A stretch of DNA of 58,925 bases from Anaerolineales bacterium (GTDB lineage: Bacteria; Chloroflexota; Anaerolineae; Anaerolineales; UBA6663). The stretch's first letter is position 1; the number at the start of each line of letters is the position of its first letter. This document shows positions 25,974 through 33,596 of the stretch, piece by piece. The notes under the pieces are model-generated. The model ran no database searches. It had not been told where the DNA came from and saw only the letters and a program-made list of their open reading frames with translations. The stretch covers positions 1 through 58,925 of the forward strand of contig JADZEK010000106.1 of NCBI GenBank assembly GCA_020850595.1, given 5' to 3'. A program made the translations under genes and the position numbers.

Positions 25974-27166
25974 GACGCCCCGGCCAGCTCCTACTGCTGA
26001 CCGGCGCGCTTATGGCGGGTCTGGTGTATTCACTGTTTGCCAGCCGCCCGGCGCTTTATGACGTGAGCTACCTCCTGCTCCTAGCGCTGCTCGTAGCCTG
26101 GACCTGGCGCGGCTGGCGGGCGGCGGTGCCGCCGACCCTGGCCGCGCCGGCGCTGGCGTTCGGCGGCGCCTACGCCCTCGCGGCGCTGGCATCCACTGCC
26201 CCGGCCCGGTCACTACGCGACGCGGCGATTGTGGCGGGCTATGGCCTGCTCTTCATGCTGGCCGGCAATCTGCTGGCGCGGGGGCTGAGCCGCGCCGTGC
26301 TCTTCCGCGCGGTCACAATGGCGGCGCTGGTGGTGGCCGGTGTGGCGGCTGGCGCGTGGCTGTTGGATGGGGCGCCGCTGACCGGCTACCGCCTGCGGCT
26401 CGAAACGAATAACAGCGTGGCGCTCTACAACCTGCTCCTCTTCCCCGCGCTGACCGCTGGCCAGGCGGTGCCGCTGGTGGTGGCCCCGGCAGTTTTCCTG
26501 ACGTGGTTCGCGGGCAGCCGCGGCGGTTTGGTTGCCAACCTGACGGGCCTATTCGCGCTGGTGGGCATCTTGCCTTTGCTCCGCCGCTACTGGCCCGTTC
26601 TGCTGGCCGGCCTGGTGGCGATGGGCGCGCTGCTGCTGCTCTACATGAACGGCCTGGCGCACGGCGGGCGAAGCGAGTTGTGGGGCGTGGGCTGGGAGAT
26701 GTTCAGCGCGCGGCCGTGGCTGGGCCAGGGGCCGGGCACCTACCAGGCCGCCTTCATGGCCGCCTATCCCGACTGGGCCAAGTACAACCACGCGCACAAC
26801 GCAGTGCTGAACCTGCTGGCAGAGACTGGCGTGTTAGGCCTCGGGGCGGCGTTCTGGCTGGCCGTGGCTTCGGGCCGGGCGCTCTGGCGCCAGGTGCAGG
26901 CCGGTGACCCGTGGGCGGTGGGCGCGCTGGCCGGCGCGGTGGCGCTGGCGGCGCAGAGTTTGGTAGACGTGCCCACCACGCGCGGCTATGTGGTGGTGGC
27001 GCTGTTGGTGGTAGTCAGGCTCGGGCTACAGCTGCCATCGCCAGAAGCGGCGGGGGCACCAGGTGAGACCGAGCATCGCGCTTCCTGGCGGTGGTTGCCG
27101 GCGCCGCACGTCGAAAGTGGCGATGGTGCCGGCAGTATCGCCACATCTGGCGTGGAGAACTTATGA
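25970..27166 (+). CDS. O-antigen ligase / PglL-like (Wzy_C) membrane enzyme
   Basis: This 398-aa polytopic membrane protein has about ten helices. It contains the Wzy_C signature region: GSRGGLVANLTGLF, then a periplasmic loop with WSMF-like GVGWEMFSARPWLGQGPGTYQ and the catalytic-type NHAHNAVLNLLAETGVLG. Family members polymerise or ligate lipid-linked glycans, or transfer them to Ser/Thr (PglL/PglO). With Thr-rich stalk proteins and a GT-C enzyme in the same block, O-glycosylation of element surface proteins is a reasonable inference. The ATG overlaps the previous stop. Confidence 0.75.
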   Translation: MRRPGQLLLLTGALMAGLVYSLFASRPALYDVSYLLLLALLVAWTWRGWRAAVPPTLAAPALAFGGAYALAALASTAPARSLRDAAIVAGYGLLFMLAGNLLARGLSRAVLFRAVTMAALVVAGVAAGAWLLDGAPLTGYRLRLETNNSVALYNLLLFPALTAGQAVPLVVAPAVFLTWFAGSRGGLVANLTGLFALVGILPLLRRYWPVLLAGLVAMGALLLLYMNGLAHGGRSELWGVGWEMFSARPWLGQGPGTYQAAFMAAYPDWAKYNHAHNAVLNLLAETGVLGLGAAFWLAVASGRALWRQVQAGDPWAVGALAGAVALAAQSLVDVPTTRGYVVVALLVVVRLGLQLPSPEAAGAPGETEHRASWRWLPAPHVESGDGAGSIATSGVENL

Positions 27167-27387
27167 CCGACCGCTATTTCGAGTGGACCGCGCGCCTGGC
27201 CGCCTATCAGGCTGACACCGCCCGCATGGCGGTGCTCGCGGCCGGCGCGGTGATCTTGCTGGTGCTCGCCAGCCGCATCAACCGGCGAGCTGGGGCGCTT
27301 CTTTTCTGGGGTGGCTATGCCTTCTACTTCGGGCTCCTGGTCTTCTCACTTTTGGAAATGGTGGCTGGCGCTAGCCTTCATCGGTAG
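27163..27387 (+). CDS. Small two-helix membrane protein
   Basis: This 74-aa protein begins at an ATG overlapping the stop of the ligase gene (ATGA). Two hydrophobic segments (MAVLAAGAVILLVLASRI and LLFWGGYAFYFGLLVFSLLEMVAGA) are joined by a basic NRRAG turn. It overlaps the following glycosyltransferase gene by about 70 bp. Function unknown, possibly a partner of the glycan enzymes. Confidence 0.55.
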   Translation: MTDRYFEWTARLAAYQADTARMAVLAAGAVILLVLASRINRRAGALLFWGGYAFYFGLLVFSLLEMVAGASLHR

Positions 27388-28834
27388 CGTCCTGCGCTTC
27401 TACCATCTCGCCGGGGCAAGGCTCTGGTATGACGAAATCGGCACCGTGTGGATGGCGTCATTGCCATTCGGCCGCATGCTGGCCGCCACCGCCGGCGACG
27501 TGCACCCGCCGGGCTATCTGGCCGTGGCCTGGGCGGCGGTGCACCTGGCGGGCAACTCCGCCCTTGTAGCGCGGCTGCCCTCCGTGCTTTTCTCTTTGGC
27601 TGCCTTTCCGCTGGCGCTGGCGATTGGCCGGCGGTTGGGCCTGAGCCCGACAGCGATGCTCATCGGCACGGCCGTGTTGACCGTGGCACCCTGGCAGCTC
27701 TACTTTGCTCAGGAGGCCCGCATGTACGCCATGCTCCAGGCGGCCTACCTGGCGGGCGTGTGGTGCGTGCTGGCCCGGCGCTGGGGGCTACTGGCGCTGG
27801 CCGTGGCCGTGATGCTCTACACCCACAATTACGGCCTGCTCTACGCGGCCACCCTGGGCGGCCTGGCGCTCTGGCGGGAGCTGGAGCGCCCCGAGGTGTG
27901 GCGCGTCGGCCCGAGCCTGCTAGAGCGGGTCAAGCCGCGCGCGTGGGGGGCCATCATCGCCAGCTTTGGCGGTGGGGGCCTGCTCTTCGCGCCGTGGGCG
28001 GTGGTGGTGGTGCGCCAGATGGGTGAGCAGAAAGATGCCTGGTGGCAGCAACCTTCCACCGTTGGAAGCGCCATCGCGCCGCTCTATGCCTTCCTGTTTC
28101 ACGACACGGGCCTCGGCGGGCTGACGGCGCTCGGGCAAGTGCTGGCCTTTGGGCTGGCCGCGTTCTGCCTGGTGCGCCTGGCGCAGCGGCGCGGCGTGGC
28201 GCCGGTAACGCTGGCCTACCTGACCATTCTGCCGGCAGCGCTCGCGCTCCTGGCGGAAGCGGTCTACCGGCCCATCTACCTGACGCGCGCTCTGATCGGC
28301 GCGGCCGTGCCCTTCTACTTGCTCTGTGGCTGGGCCCTGAGCACGCTCAGCCGGCCGCGGCGCGTGTGGGCCGGGGCGGTGCTGGCGCCCATGCTGGCCG
28401 TGGCGGTGGCCTTCTACTATCCGCGCGAGTCGGTGATGAAGGGCTTTGCCTGGCCGGCGGCGGGGCAGGTGGCCGCGCGCTTCGAGCCGGGAGATGTGAT
28501 CTACCACGTCAACAGCGGCACGCTGTTTCAGTGGCACGCCGACTATCCGCGCCAGGCGGACCCGCAATACATGGCACCGCCTTTCGCCGGTGACCTCGGG
28601 GCGCTCACGCCGCAGACAGTGGCCGCGCTCGGTATTGAGCAGGCCGAGCTGGAGGCGCTGAGCTGGCAGCGGGCGTGGGTGGTGTGGAGCGCCGGGCCCA
28701 CGGCGGCACGCGCGCAGGACGATTGGATAGCGGCGGTGCTCGCCCGGCACCCCCGGCACGAGCTGGTGAGCGACCTGGCAGTGCCATGGCTAGGCAACCT
28801 GACGGCGGGCGGGGTGTGGCTGGTTTATCGGTAG
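27317..28834 (+). CDS. GT-C family glycosyltransferase (ArnT/PMT-like)
   Basis: This protein of about 505 aa has some ten membrane helices and the GT-C catalytic Asp-Glu after the first helix (GARLWYDEIGTVWMA). The second acidic-His region GDVHPPGYLAVAW is typical of the Arn/PMT superfamily. Such enzymes use polyprenyl-phosphate sugars outside the membrane. The C-terminal 130 residues form a soluble domain. The ATG at 27317 was chosen (GTG at 27311 is possible). It contains one of the TTCCAcCGtTGGAA palindromes within its coding region. Confidence 0.75.
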   Translation: MPSTSGSWSSHFWKWWLALAFIGSVLRFYHLAGARLWYDEIGTVWMASLPFGRMLAATAGDVHPPGYLAVAWAAVHLAGNSALVARLPSVLFSLAAFPLALAIGRRLGLSPTAMLIGTAVLTVAPWQLYFAQEARMYAMLQAAYLAGVWCVLARRWGLLALAVAVMLYTHNYGLLYAATLGGLALWRELERPEVWRVGPSLLERVKPRAWGAIIASFGGGGLLFAPWAVVVVRQMGEQKDAWWQQPSTVGSAIAPLYAFLFHDTGLGGLTALGQVLAFGLAAFCLVRLAQRRGVAPVTLAYLTILPAALALLAEAVYRPIYLTRALIGAAVPFYLLCGWALSTLSRPRRVWAGAVLAPMLAVAVAFYYPRESVMKGFAWPAAGQVAARFEPGDVIYHVNSGTLFQWHADYPRQADPQYMAPPFAGDLGALTPQTVAALGIEQAELEALSWQRAWVVWSAGPTAARAQDDWIAAVLARHPRHELVSDLAVPWLGNLTAGGVWLVYR

Positions 28835-28844
28835 GAGGTACGAG

Positions 28845-29120
28845 ATGGAAATGCTCTTAGGCTGGCTCCTGGTGATGGCGCTGCCGTTGGGTGCACTGGT
28901 CACGCTTATTATGGTTTTATCGCTTATCTATCCAGGGTGGCGCGGGTTGCCGCAGCATCGGCGGCTGCATGTGACAGCCTGGGCCTGCACCGGCTTGGTG
29001 GGTACATATAGTTTGGTGGTAATGGCCTACGGTGACCCCAATTGGACAATGTTCCTTGCCATCTCTCTAGTCTTTGCCGCGATGCTTCTGTATGAGGGGG
29101 GAAAGCAGCATGGCCGCTGA
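28845..29120 (+). CDS. Three-helix membrane protein coupled to the FtsK-like gene
   Basis: This 91-aa protein has three helices (LGWLLVMALPLGALVTLIMVLSLIY, HVTAWACTGLVGTYSLVVMAY, WTMFLAISLVFAAMLLYEGG). GGAGG precedes the start. Its end overlaps the FtsK-like gene by 11 bp. That translocase lacks its own membrane segment, so this protein may serve as its membrane anchor. This is an inference from overlap and topology. Confidence 0.6.
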   Translation: MEMLLGWLLVMALPLGALVTLIMVLSLIYPGWRGLPQHRRLHVTAWACTGLVGTYSLVVMAYGDPNWTMFLAISLVFAAMLLYEGGKQHGR

Positions 29121-30834
29121 CGCAATCCCCTTGCCCCCGGCTGCCGCTGAGCCGCGGCGCCCTGGCTTGCTGGCGCGACTGTTGGCCCGCCTCCGCCCGG
29201 TGCGCCTGACCAAAGAAGAGCGGCGGGAGCTGGCCGCCAAGAAAGCGGAGGCCGAAACGCGGCGCCGGCTCGGTGCGCTCCTGCATGCCGAGTGTGTGGA
29301 AGTGGCGCTCCTCATCTCTGAGCTGCTCGCCCGGCGCGGGGTGTGCTACCGCACAAGCCAGCGCGGCAAGGAAATCATCAAGAAGGTGCGCTTCTTCAAG
29401 CCTGGCTACTTCTACAACGAGGAAGCGCTCTATCTGCCGGTGGACCTGCGGCCCCGCCACCGGCCTTTTGGCGTGGGCATCGGCCAGCTCAAAGACCCTG
29501 AGATTTTGGATGATCTGAGCGTGAGCATCGGCCGGAAGGTGGAGGCCGTGCAGGACGTGGAGGGCGGCTTTGTCTATCGGGTGTGGCGGCAGGAAGGCGT
29601 GGGCGGTATTCCGCGCCACGTGATCTATGACGAGATGTTGGCCCTCCGCCCGGCCACCATCGGCCCGTATGGTTTCCCGCTCGGCATCGGCGAGGGCGGC
29701 AAGCGGCACTGGAAGTCGCTTCAACAGGTGCAGTCACTTCTCATCGCCGGAACCACCGGCTCGGGCAAGTCCAATGAGCTGCACGCCATCCTAACCACGC
29801 TCATTGCATCCTGTAGCGAACGGGAGTTGCAATTCGCGCTGGTGGATTGGAAGCGGGTAGAGCTGAGCTTCTACCGCCAGCTCAAGCACGTGGCCCGCTT
29901 CAAGGCGCCCTCGGCTACGCTGAACGCCAAAAAGAAAAAGGGGCCGGCGGCCGCCACCGCCGAAAGTGGCGAGGCTCCAGCGCTGGAAGATGATCCCGAA
30001 TATCAGGCGTTTGCCACCGAGGCCAGTGATACCCGGCGGGTGTTTGACTTCATGGTGCGTGAGATGGACCGGCGCATGACCTTGTTTGAAGCGGGCGGGG
30101 TGAATGCGATTGCCGAATATAACAACCGGCACCGAGCTAACCCCTTGCCCTATCTCTATCTGGTGGTGGAAGAGTGGGCCCAAGTAGCGCTGGACGGCCA
30201 GGTAGGGAAGCACTGCACGGAGCAGCTCATCCGATTGGCGAGCCTGGGCCGCGCCATGGGCATTGGCATCATCATCTGCACCCAATACCCGAGCCGCGTC
30301 ATTGACATGCGCATCAGGGCGGTGCTCAACGCCGTCATGAGCTTCAACCTGCCCAACCTGAATGCGAGTGTCGCCACACTGGGCAACAAAGATGCCTTCC
30401 GGCTGAGCGCTTTCCCTGGCCGGTTCATCTGGCAGTTCGGCCCTGAGAACCTGCAAATCCAAGCGCCGCGCATTACGCCTGAGAAAATCCGCGAGGTGGT
30501 GGCAACCATCATGGGCGGCAAAGCCTACCAGGCGCCTATCAGCACCGGCCATGATGTGACCGACACAGAAATTCTGGAATGGGCGGTAGACAAGAATGAT
30601 GGGGTGATGGGGATTGAGCGACTGGCGGCAGAGTTCGCGCCGCGTGGCTTCACCCCTCACCATGCCCGCCGCTTCGCTGAACGCATGTATGGCAAGACCG
30701 TCACGGTCTTTGACCAGGAGTATTTGGTTCGGCGCGGTGGGCCAAACTACCCAACCCGCCTAGTGCTCAAAGACCCTCCGTCTGACACCGGCCATAGAAA
30801 CGAGCCGCCGTCTGTTGTACAGTCGTCACCGTAG
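29110..30834 (+). CDS. FtsK/SpoIIIE-family DNA translocase
   Basis: The protein is 574 aa from the ATG at 29110 (GGGGGGAAAG upstream). It has Walker A GTTGSGKS at 214-221, LVDWKRVELSFYRQLKHVA (the FtsK D-P-K-R-x-E-L-x-x-Y region), RRMTLFEAGGVNAIAEYNNR, Walker B YLYLVVEEW (about 348-356), and RLASLGRAMGIGIIICTQYPS with the sensor Gln. All core FtsK motifs are present; an N-terminal membrane domain is absent and the C-terminus is winged-helix-like. It should pump double-stranded DNA. The family also powers Streptomyces TraB/TraSA conjugation, whereas filamentous-phage pI ATPases are Zot-like. Confidence 0.9.
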   Translation: MAADAIPLPPAAAEPRRPGLLARLLARLRPVRLTKEERRELAAKKAEAETRRRLGALLHAECVEVALLISELLARRGVCYRTSQRGKEIIKKVRFFKPGYFYNEEALYLPVDLRPRHRPFGVGIGQLKDPEILDDLSVSIGRKVEAVQDVEGGFVYRVWRQEGVGGIPRHVIYDEMLALRPATIGPYGFPLGIGEGGKRHWKSLQQVQSLLIAGTTGSGKSNELHAILTTLIASCSERELQFALVDWKRVELSFYRQLKHVARFKAPSATLNAKKKKGPAAATAESGEAPALEDDPEYQAFATEASDTRRVFDFMVREMDRRMTLFEAGGVNAIAEYNNRHRANPLPYLYLVVEEWAQVALDGQVGKHCTEQLIRLASLGRAMGIGIIICTQYPSRVIDMRIRAVLNAVMSFNLPNLNASVATLGNKDAFRLSAFPGRFIWQFGPENLQIQAPRITPEKIREVVATIMGGKAYQAPISTGHDVTDTEILEWAVDKNDGVMGIERLAAEFAPRGFTPHHARRFAERMYGKTVTVFDQEYLVRRGGPNYPTRLVLKDPPSDTGHRNEPPSVVQSSP

Positions 30835-30894
30835 CGGTTAGGTGGCTTGCGACTGCCGGCTGAGTGCGAAGCCGAAAAGTTAAAAGCCTGCCAT

Positions 30895-30917
30895 TTGTGG
30901 CGTGTTGTGCGCCACAA
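30895..30917. promoter_or_regulatory. Inverted repeat before the ribbon-helix-helix gene
   Basis: TTGTGGCG and CGCCACAA are separated by seven bases, 48 bp before the gene at 30965, which follows GGAG. It is a possible operator for that small DNA-binding protein. Confidence 0.4.
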
Positions 30918-30964
30918 TCGCCGTTGCACCTGTCTGCCCGCGCTAAGGAGACTTTGGTTCCCCA

Positions 30965-31177
30965 ATGCCTACGCCACTCGTGAGTTTCCGCGCCCCGGCC
31001 GAGGTGCGGGCCTTTATTGATGGTGCCGCCAAAGAGTTCGGTATGACGCGGACTGAATTTTTGTTGTGGGCGCTGACCAACCCTGTTCGACAGGAAGTCA
31101 AGCGCCTAGTGCTGAGCGGGGCCAAACCGGTCCCGGAGGTGGCCGGTGCACCAGCCACGGCGCTCGGGGCTGATTGA
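30965..31177 (+). CDS. Ribbon-helix-helix-like small protein
   Basis: This 70-aa protein has a beta strand and two helices typical of CopG/Arc-type folds: TPLVSFRAPAEVRAFIDGAAKEFGMTRTEFLLWALTN. Such proteins repress their own promoter or act as partition or antitoxin factors. It is preceded by a hairpin and overlaps the next membrane-protein gene. The assignment rests on pattern only. Confidence 0.55.
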   Translation: MPTPLVSFRAPAEVRAFIDGAAKEFGMTRTEFLLWALTNPVRQEVKRLVLSGAKPVPEVAGAPATALGAD

Positions 31178-31796
31178 GCCGGGAGAAGACCCGCTCCAGC
31201 TCGTGCGCCAGGCGCGCCAGCGGCGCGGCCTGGGGGGCCTGTTTGCGGGCGGCCTGTCGCTGGGCACGCTCTTCTATGTGGCGATGGGCCTCATCTTCGC
31301 CTATTACCTGTGGTGGCAGTTCGGGCCCAAGCCGCCGGTAGCCGCGGCGCAAGGCCCGGCCACGGCCAGCCCCACCCCGACCGCGACGGCCACGCCTTCA
31401 GCCTCGCCTACCAGCTCCGCGCCGGCCTCCAGCGCCAGCGCCACGCCCACGGCCAGCGGCACCGCCCCGGCCGGGCCGACGCCTTTCCCGACCTTGCGCC
31501 AGGAAGTTACGCGGCTGGTGCCGGCAACCGTCATGGTCGAAGTGACGCGGCTGGTCAGCGCGGGCGGCGGCTCCACTCGCACGGAGGTGCAAACCGTGCC
31601 GGTCGAAGTCACCCGCCTGGTGCCCGCCACGGTCGAGGTGGTGATAACGGCGGAGCCGGAAGACACTGAACCGCCGGTGGTGGTGGTGGTGACGGTCGTC
31701 ACCTCGCCGACGCCGACGCCCTCGCCCACGCTGGAGCAGCCCACGCCTGACCCTCGGCTGACCGAGCTGACGTGGCTGCCCCTTATCCTGCGCTGA
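31146..31796 (+). CDS. Single-pass surface protein with Thr/Ser/Pro-rich ectodomain
   Basis: This 216-aa protein has a GTG start inside the end of the previous gene. A basic cytoplasmic N-terminus (LVRQARQRRGLGG) and one helix (LGTLFYVAMGLIFAYYLWW, about 38-57) lead to a low-complexity ectodomain of T/S/P/A repeats, then repeated beta-like units V-T-R-L-V-P-A-T-V-x-V-E/V (at least four). The repeats EVTRLV recur at roughly 17-20-residue spacing. It looks like a fibre or stalk protein. No family was recognised. Confidence 0.6.
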   Translation: MHQPRRSGLIEPGEDPLQLVRQARQRRGLGGLFAGGLSLGTLFYVAMGLIFAYYLWWQFGPKPPVAAAQGPATASPTPTATATPSASPTSSAPASSASATPTASGTAPAGPTPFPTLRQEVTRLVPATVMVEVTRLVSAGGGSTRTEVQTVPVEVTRLVPATVEVVITAEPEDTEPPVVVVVTVVTSPTPTPSPTLEQPTPDPRLTELTWLPLILR

Positions 31797-31811
31797 AAGG
31801 AGGTGATTGGC

Positions 31812-31937
31812 ATGGAATGGCTGAATGCTCCACTGTGGTTCGGCATCGTTGGCTGGCAATGGGTAGCCGGCATCGGCGCCGGCCTGATGTTTGGCGGCAT
31901 CTGGCTCTGGCGGCAGTTCCGCTCGCCGCAAGGCTAG
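31812..31937 (+). CDS. Tiny Trp-rich membrane protein with perfect ribosome site (41 aa)
   Basis: The sequence runs MEWLNAPLWFGIVGWQWVAG..., a single Gly/Trp-rich helix with a basic end WRQFRSPQG. AAAGGAGGTGAT, identical to the site before coat-like copy 1, lies five bases before ATG, and a perfect terminator follows at once. Only these two genes in the element carry the full-length ribosome site, so this is likely another abundant structural or membrane peptide. Confidence 0.6.
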   Translation: MEWLNAPLWFGIVGWQWVAGIGAGLMFGGIWLWRQFRSPQG

Positions 31938-31941
31938 GCCC

Positions 31942-31968
31942 ACGGCCCCGCCCGCGCGGGGCCGTTTC
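31942..31968 (+). terminator. Terminator after the 41-aa gene
   Basis: ACGGCCCCG and CGGGGCCGT form a perfect 9-bp stem followed by TTCATT. Confidence 0.7.
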
Positions 31969-31983
31969 ATTGCGGGAGGCAAC

Positions 31984-32508
31984 ATGAAGAAAGATACCTG
32001 GGGCGGGAAACCCAAAAAGCGCGGGGCCAAAGCGCCCTGGGGCGGGAAGCCCAAGCGCGGCCGGACGAAAGACAAGTTCCTCTCCCCCAAGTTCGGCAAG
32101 CCGCCCAAGCGCCAGCCCAAGAGCGGTTGGGGCATGGATGGCCTAGAGAAGAAGAAAGACGCCGCGCCGCGCAAATCCGGCCGCAACTTCCTGGCGCGGT
32201 GGATCAAACGGCCGTCGCAGCTCACCCTGCGCAACTATTACAACCGCGTGGGGCAGGGCGGCCAGCCGCTTACCATGCAGCAGGACTTGCTCATCAAAGA
32301 CCTGCAAGCCAAATTCGGGCAGGATGTGGAGGGGCTCAAAGACCTGGCGCGGGCCGTAACCGGCAAGCCCCTGTCGCCGGCGTCGCAGAACACGGTCCGT
32401 CGTTGGGTGGAAGACCGCAAACAGCGAGCGGCCCAAGCGTTCGGTGAGCTGGGCGAGCTGGTAGACGCCTTCCTGTCTCTCTTCCGCAGGCCCTCATCGC
32501 CAGAATAG
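31984..32508 (+). CDS. Highly basic repeat protein, candidate nucleic-acid-binding
   Basis: The 174-aa protein starts at ATG 31984 with GGGAGG upstream. The first 65 residues are Lys/Gly/Pro-rich with a WGGKPKxRG unit occurring twice and related KFGKPPKR and SGWG segments. The rest is helical (QLTLRNYYNRV, QQDLLIKDLQAKFGQDVEGLKDLARAV, VRRWVEDRKQRAAQAFGELGELVDAFLSLF). A disordered cationic tail plus a helical domain suits DNA condensation or packaging. It is the last rightward gene before the hairpin cluster. No family was recognised. Confidence 0.6.
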   Translation: MKKDTWGGKPKKRGAKAPWGGKPKRGRTKDKFLSPKFGKPPKRQPKSGWGMDGLEKKKDAAPRKSGRNFLARWIKRPSQLTLRNYYNRVGQGGQPLTMQQDLLIKDLQAKFGQDVEGLKDLARAVTGKPLSPASQNTVRRWVEDRKQRAAQAFGELGELVDAFLSLFRRPSSPE

Positions 32509-32694
32509 GCGAGAGCCTCGAGCCTATCGCCAGAAGTGGCGGGGTTGCTCGGGCTAGCACGTCAAATCCGGCGATGTTGGCCAACCCAAAACGAAAGCGC
32601 CGCCCGATGAGTTGGGCGGCGCTTTTGTGTGCGGACACCCCACCGGCGCCGGTGGGGGTCACACGGAGATGCTATCTCCGTGGGGGTGCAACCA
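32494..32694. repeat. Cluster of hairpins between the convergent blocks
   Basis: In order, two copies of the TCGCCAGAA..GGCG motif (32498-32545) enclose ATAGGC/GCCTAT. A bidirectional terminator follows (32594-32625, 12-bp stem AAAGCGCCGCCC). Next are a 20-bp perfect palindrome (32638-32657) and a CACGGAGA/TCTCCGTG hairpin (32662-32682). The terminator explains part of it; the other three structures have no obvious transcriptional purpose and could be a packaging, nicking or strand-initiation site. Confidence 0.6.
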
Positions 32695-33441
32695 TTATAG
32701 CACTGGCAGGGCCGCGCCTTCTCGCTCGACGACACCGCCAGAAACGGCGAGGCGAGAACCCAACCCGCCGGCCGCGTCCTGCATGGCCCATAGGAGCGCC
32801 TGGCGCTGGAGTGCCGACATGCGGGCGAGGCGCGCGGCCCACCGCCGGCGCTGGCGAGCGATGCGCTCACGCTCGCGGAAGTTGCGCCCAAGATAGCGGT
32901 AGTCGTGCAGCTCCACCGGTTCGGGGAAGTTCATCCACAGCCACTCGGTTGCCCGGCCCCCGCCGCGCGTGCCGGTGGTGAAACAGGTGTAGCGCCAATC
33001 CTTCAGCTCGCGGGCGTACAGCTCCGACCAGTAGCCCGAGATGAGCACATAGCAGGGCAGGCTCTTCACCACCCCGAGCAGCTCCGCATGGTCAGCATCG
33101 CTCAGCTCGTGGGCATAGTAGCCGCGCTGGTCGCGCCTGGTCTCCATCAGGTAGGGCGGGTCCAGGTAGACCAGCTCGCCGCCCTGCCACTGGTGGCCGG
33201 CCAGCCACTCAATCGCATTGGCGTGCAGCAGCGTCAGGTTCGGCACCTCCGTTCCCTTCCAGTGTTCGAGCAGTACAGCAGCATCGCGCTCTATGCCGAT
33301 GGTGGCCACCGCCGGTCGCTTGGCGCGTAGCACTGACCCGGCCCCTAAGAACGCTTCGATGTAAACGCGGTGCGGCGGCATCTGATTGATGATGCTCTGG
33401 TAGACGCCTGGCCCGCCCTTGCCGCCGGTATAGGCGCTCAT
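32695..33441 (-). CDS. Dam-like DNA adenine N6-methyltransferase
   Basis: This 248-aa protein of the D12 class has motif I YIEAFLGAGSVL preceded by YTGGKGG, and the catalytic DPPY in LVYLDPPYLMETRRDQRGYY. The start at 33441 overlaps the previous small gene (ATGA); the longer frame upstream is an artefact. No restriction enzyme partner is adjacent, so it is an orphan enzyme that may protect element DNA or regulate replication. The recognition site cannot be read from the sequence. Confidence 0.88.
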   Translation of the reverse strand: MSAYTGGKGGPGVYQSIINQMPPHRVYIEAFLGAGSVLRAKRPAVATIGIERDAAVLLEHWKGTEVPNLTLLHANAIEWLAGHQWQGGELVYLDPPYLMETRRDQRGYYAHELSDADHAELLGVVKSLPCYVLISGYWSELYARELKDWRYTCFTTGTRGGGRATEWLWMNFPEPVELHDYRYLGRNFRERERIARQRRRWAARLARMSALQRQALLWAMQDAAGGLGSRLAVSGGVVEREGAALPVL

Positions 33442-33596
33442 TCCGGCCTCGGCACTCCAATGCGGTCCAGCAGGTAGTTCAGCGCGCCGCGTACCCCGCC
33501 GTGGCGATAGACCAGCCCGCCGGCGATGAACCAAAAGATAGGCGAGCCGCAGCACAGCCACCCGGCAACGCAGTTAGCGAGCGCGGCCTCATTCAT
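33438..33596 (-). CDS. Small protein (52 aa)
   Basis: The sequence begins MNEAALANCVAGWLCCGSPIFWFIAGG, with a short hydrophobic segment and two adjacent Cys, and ends LNYLLDRIGVPRPE. It is coupled by ATGA overlaps on both sides in the leftward block, which is the main support for it being a gene. No family was recognised. Confidence 0.5.
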   Translation of the reverse strand: MNEAALANCVAGWLCCGSPIFWFIAGGLVYRHGGVRGALNYLLDRIGVPRPE

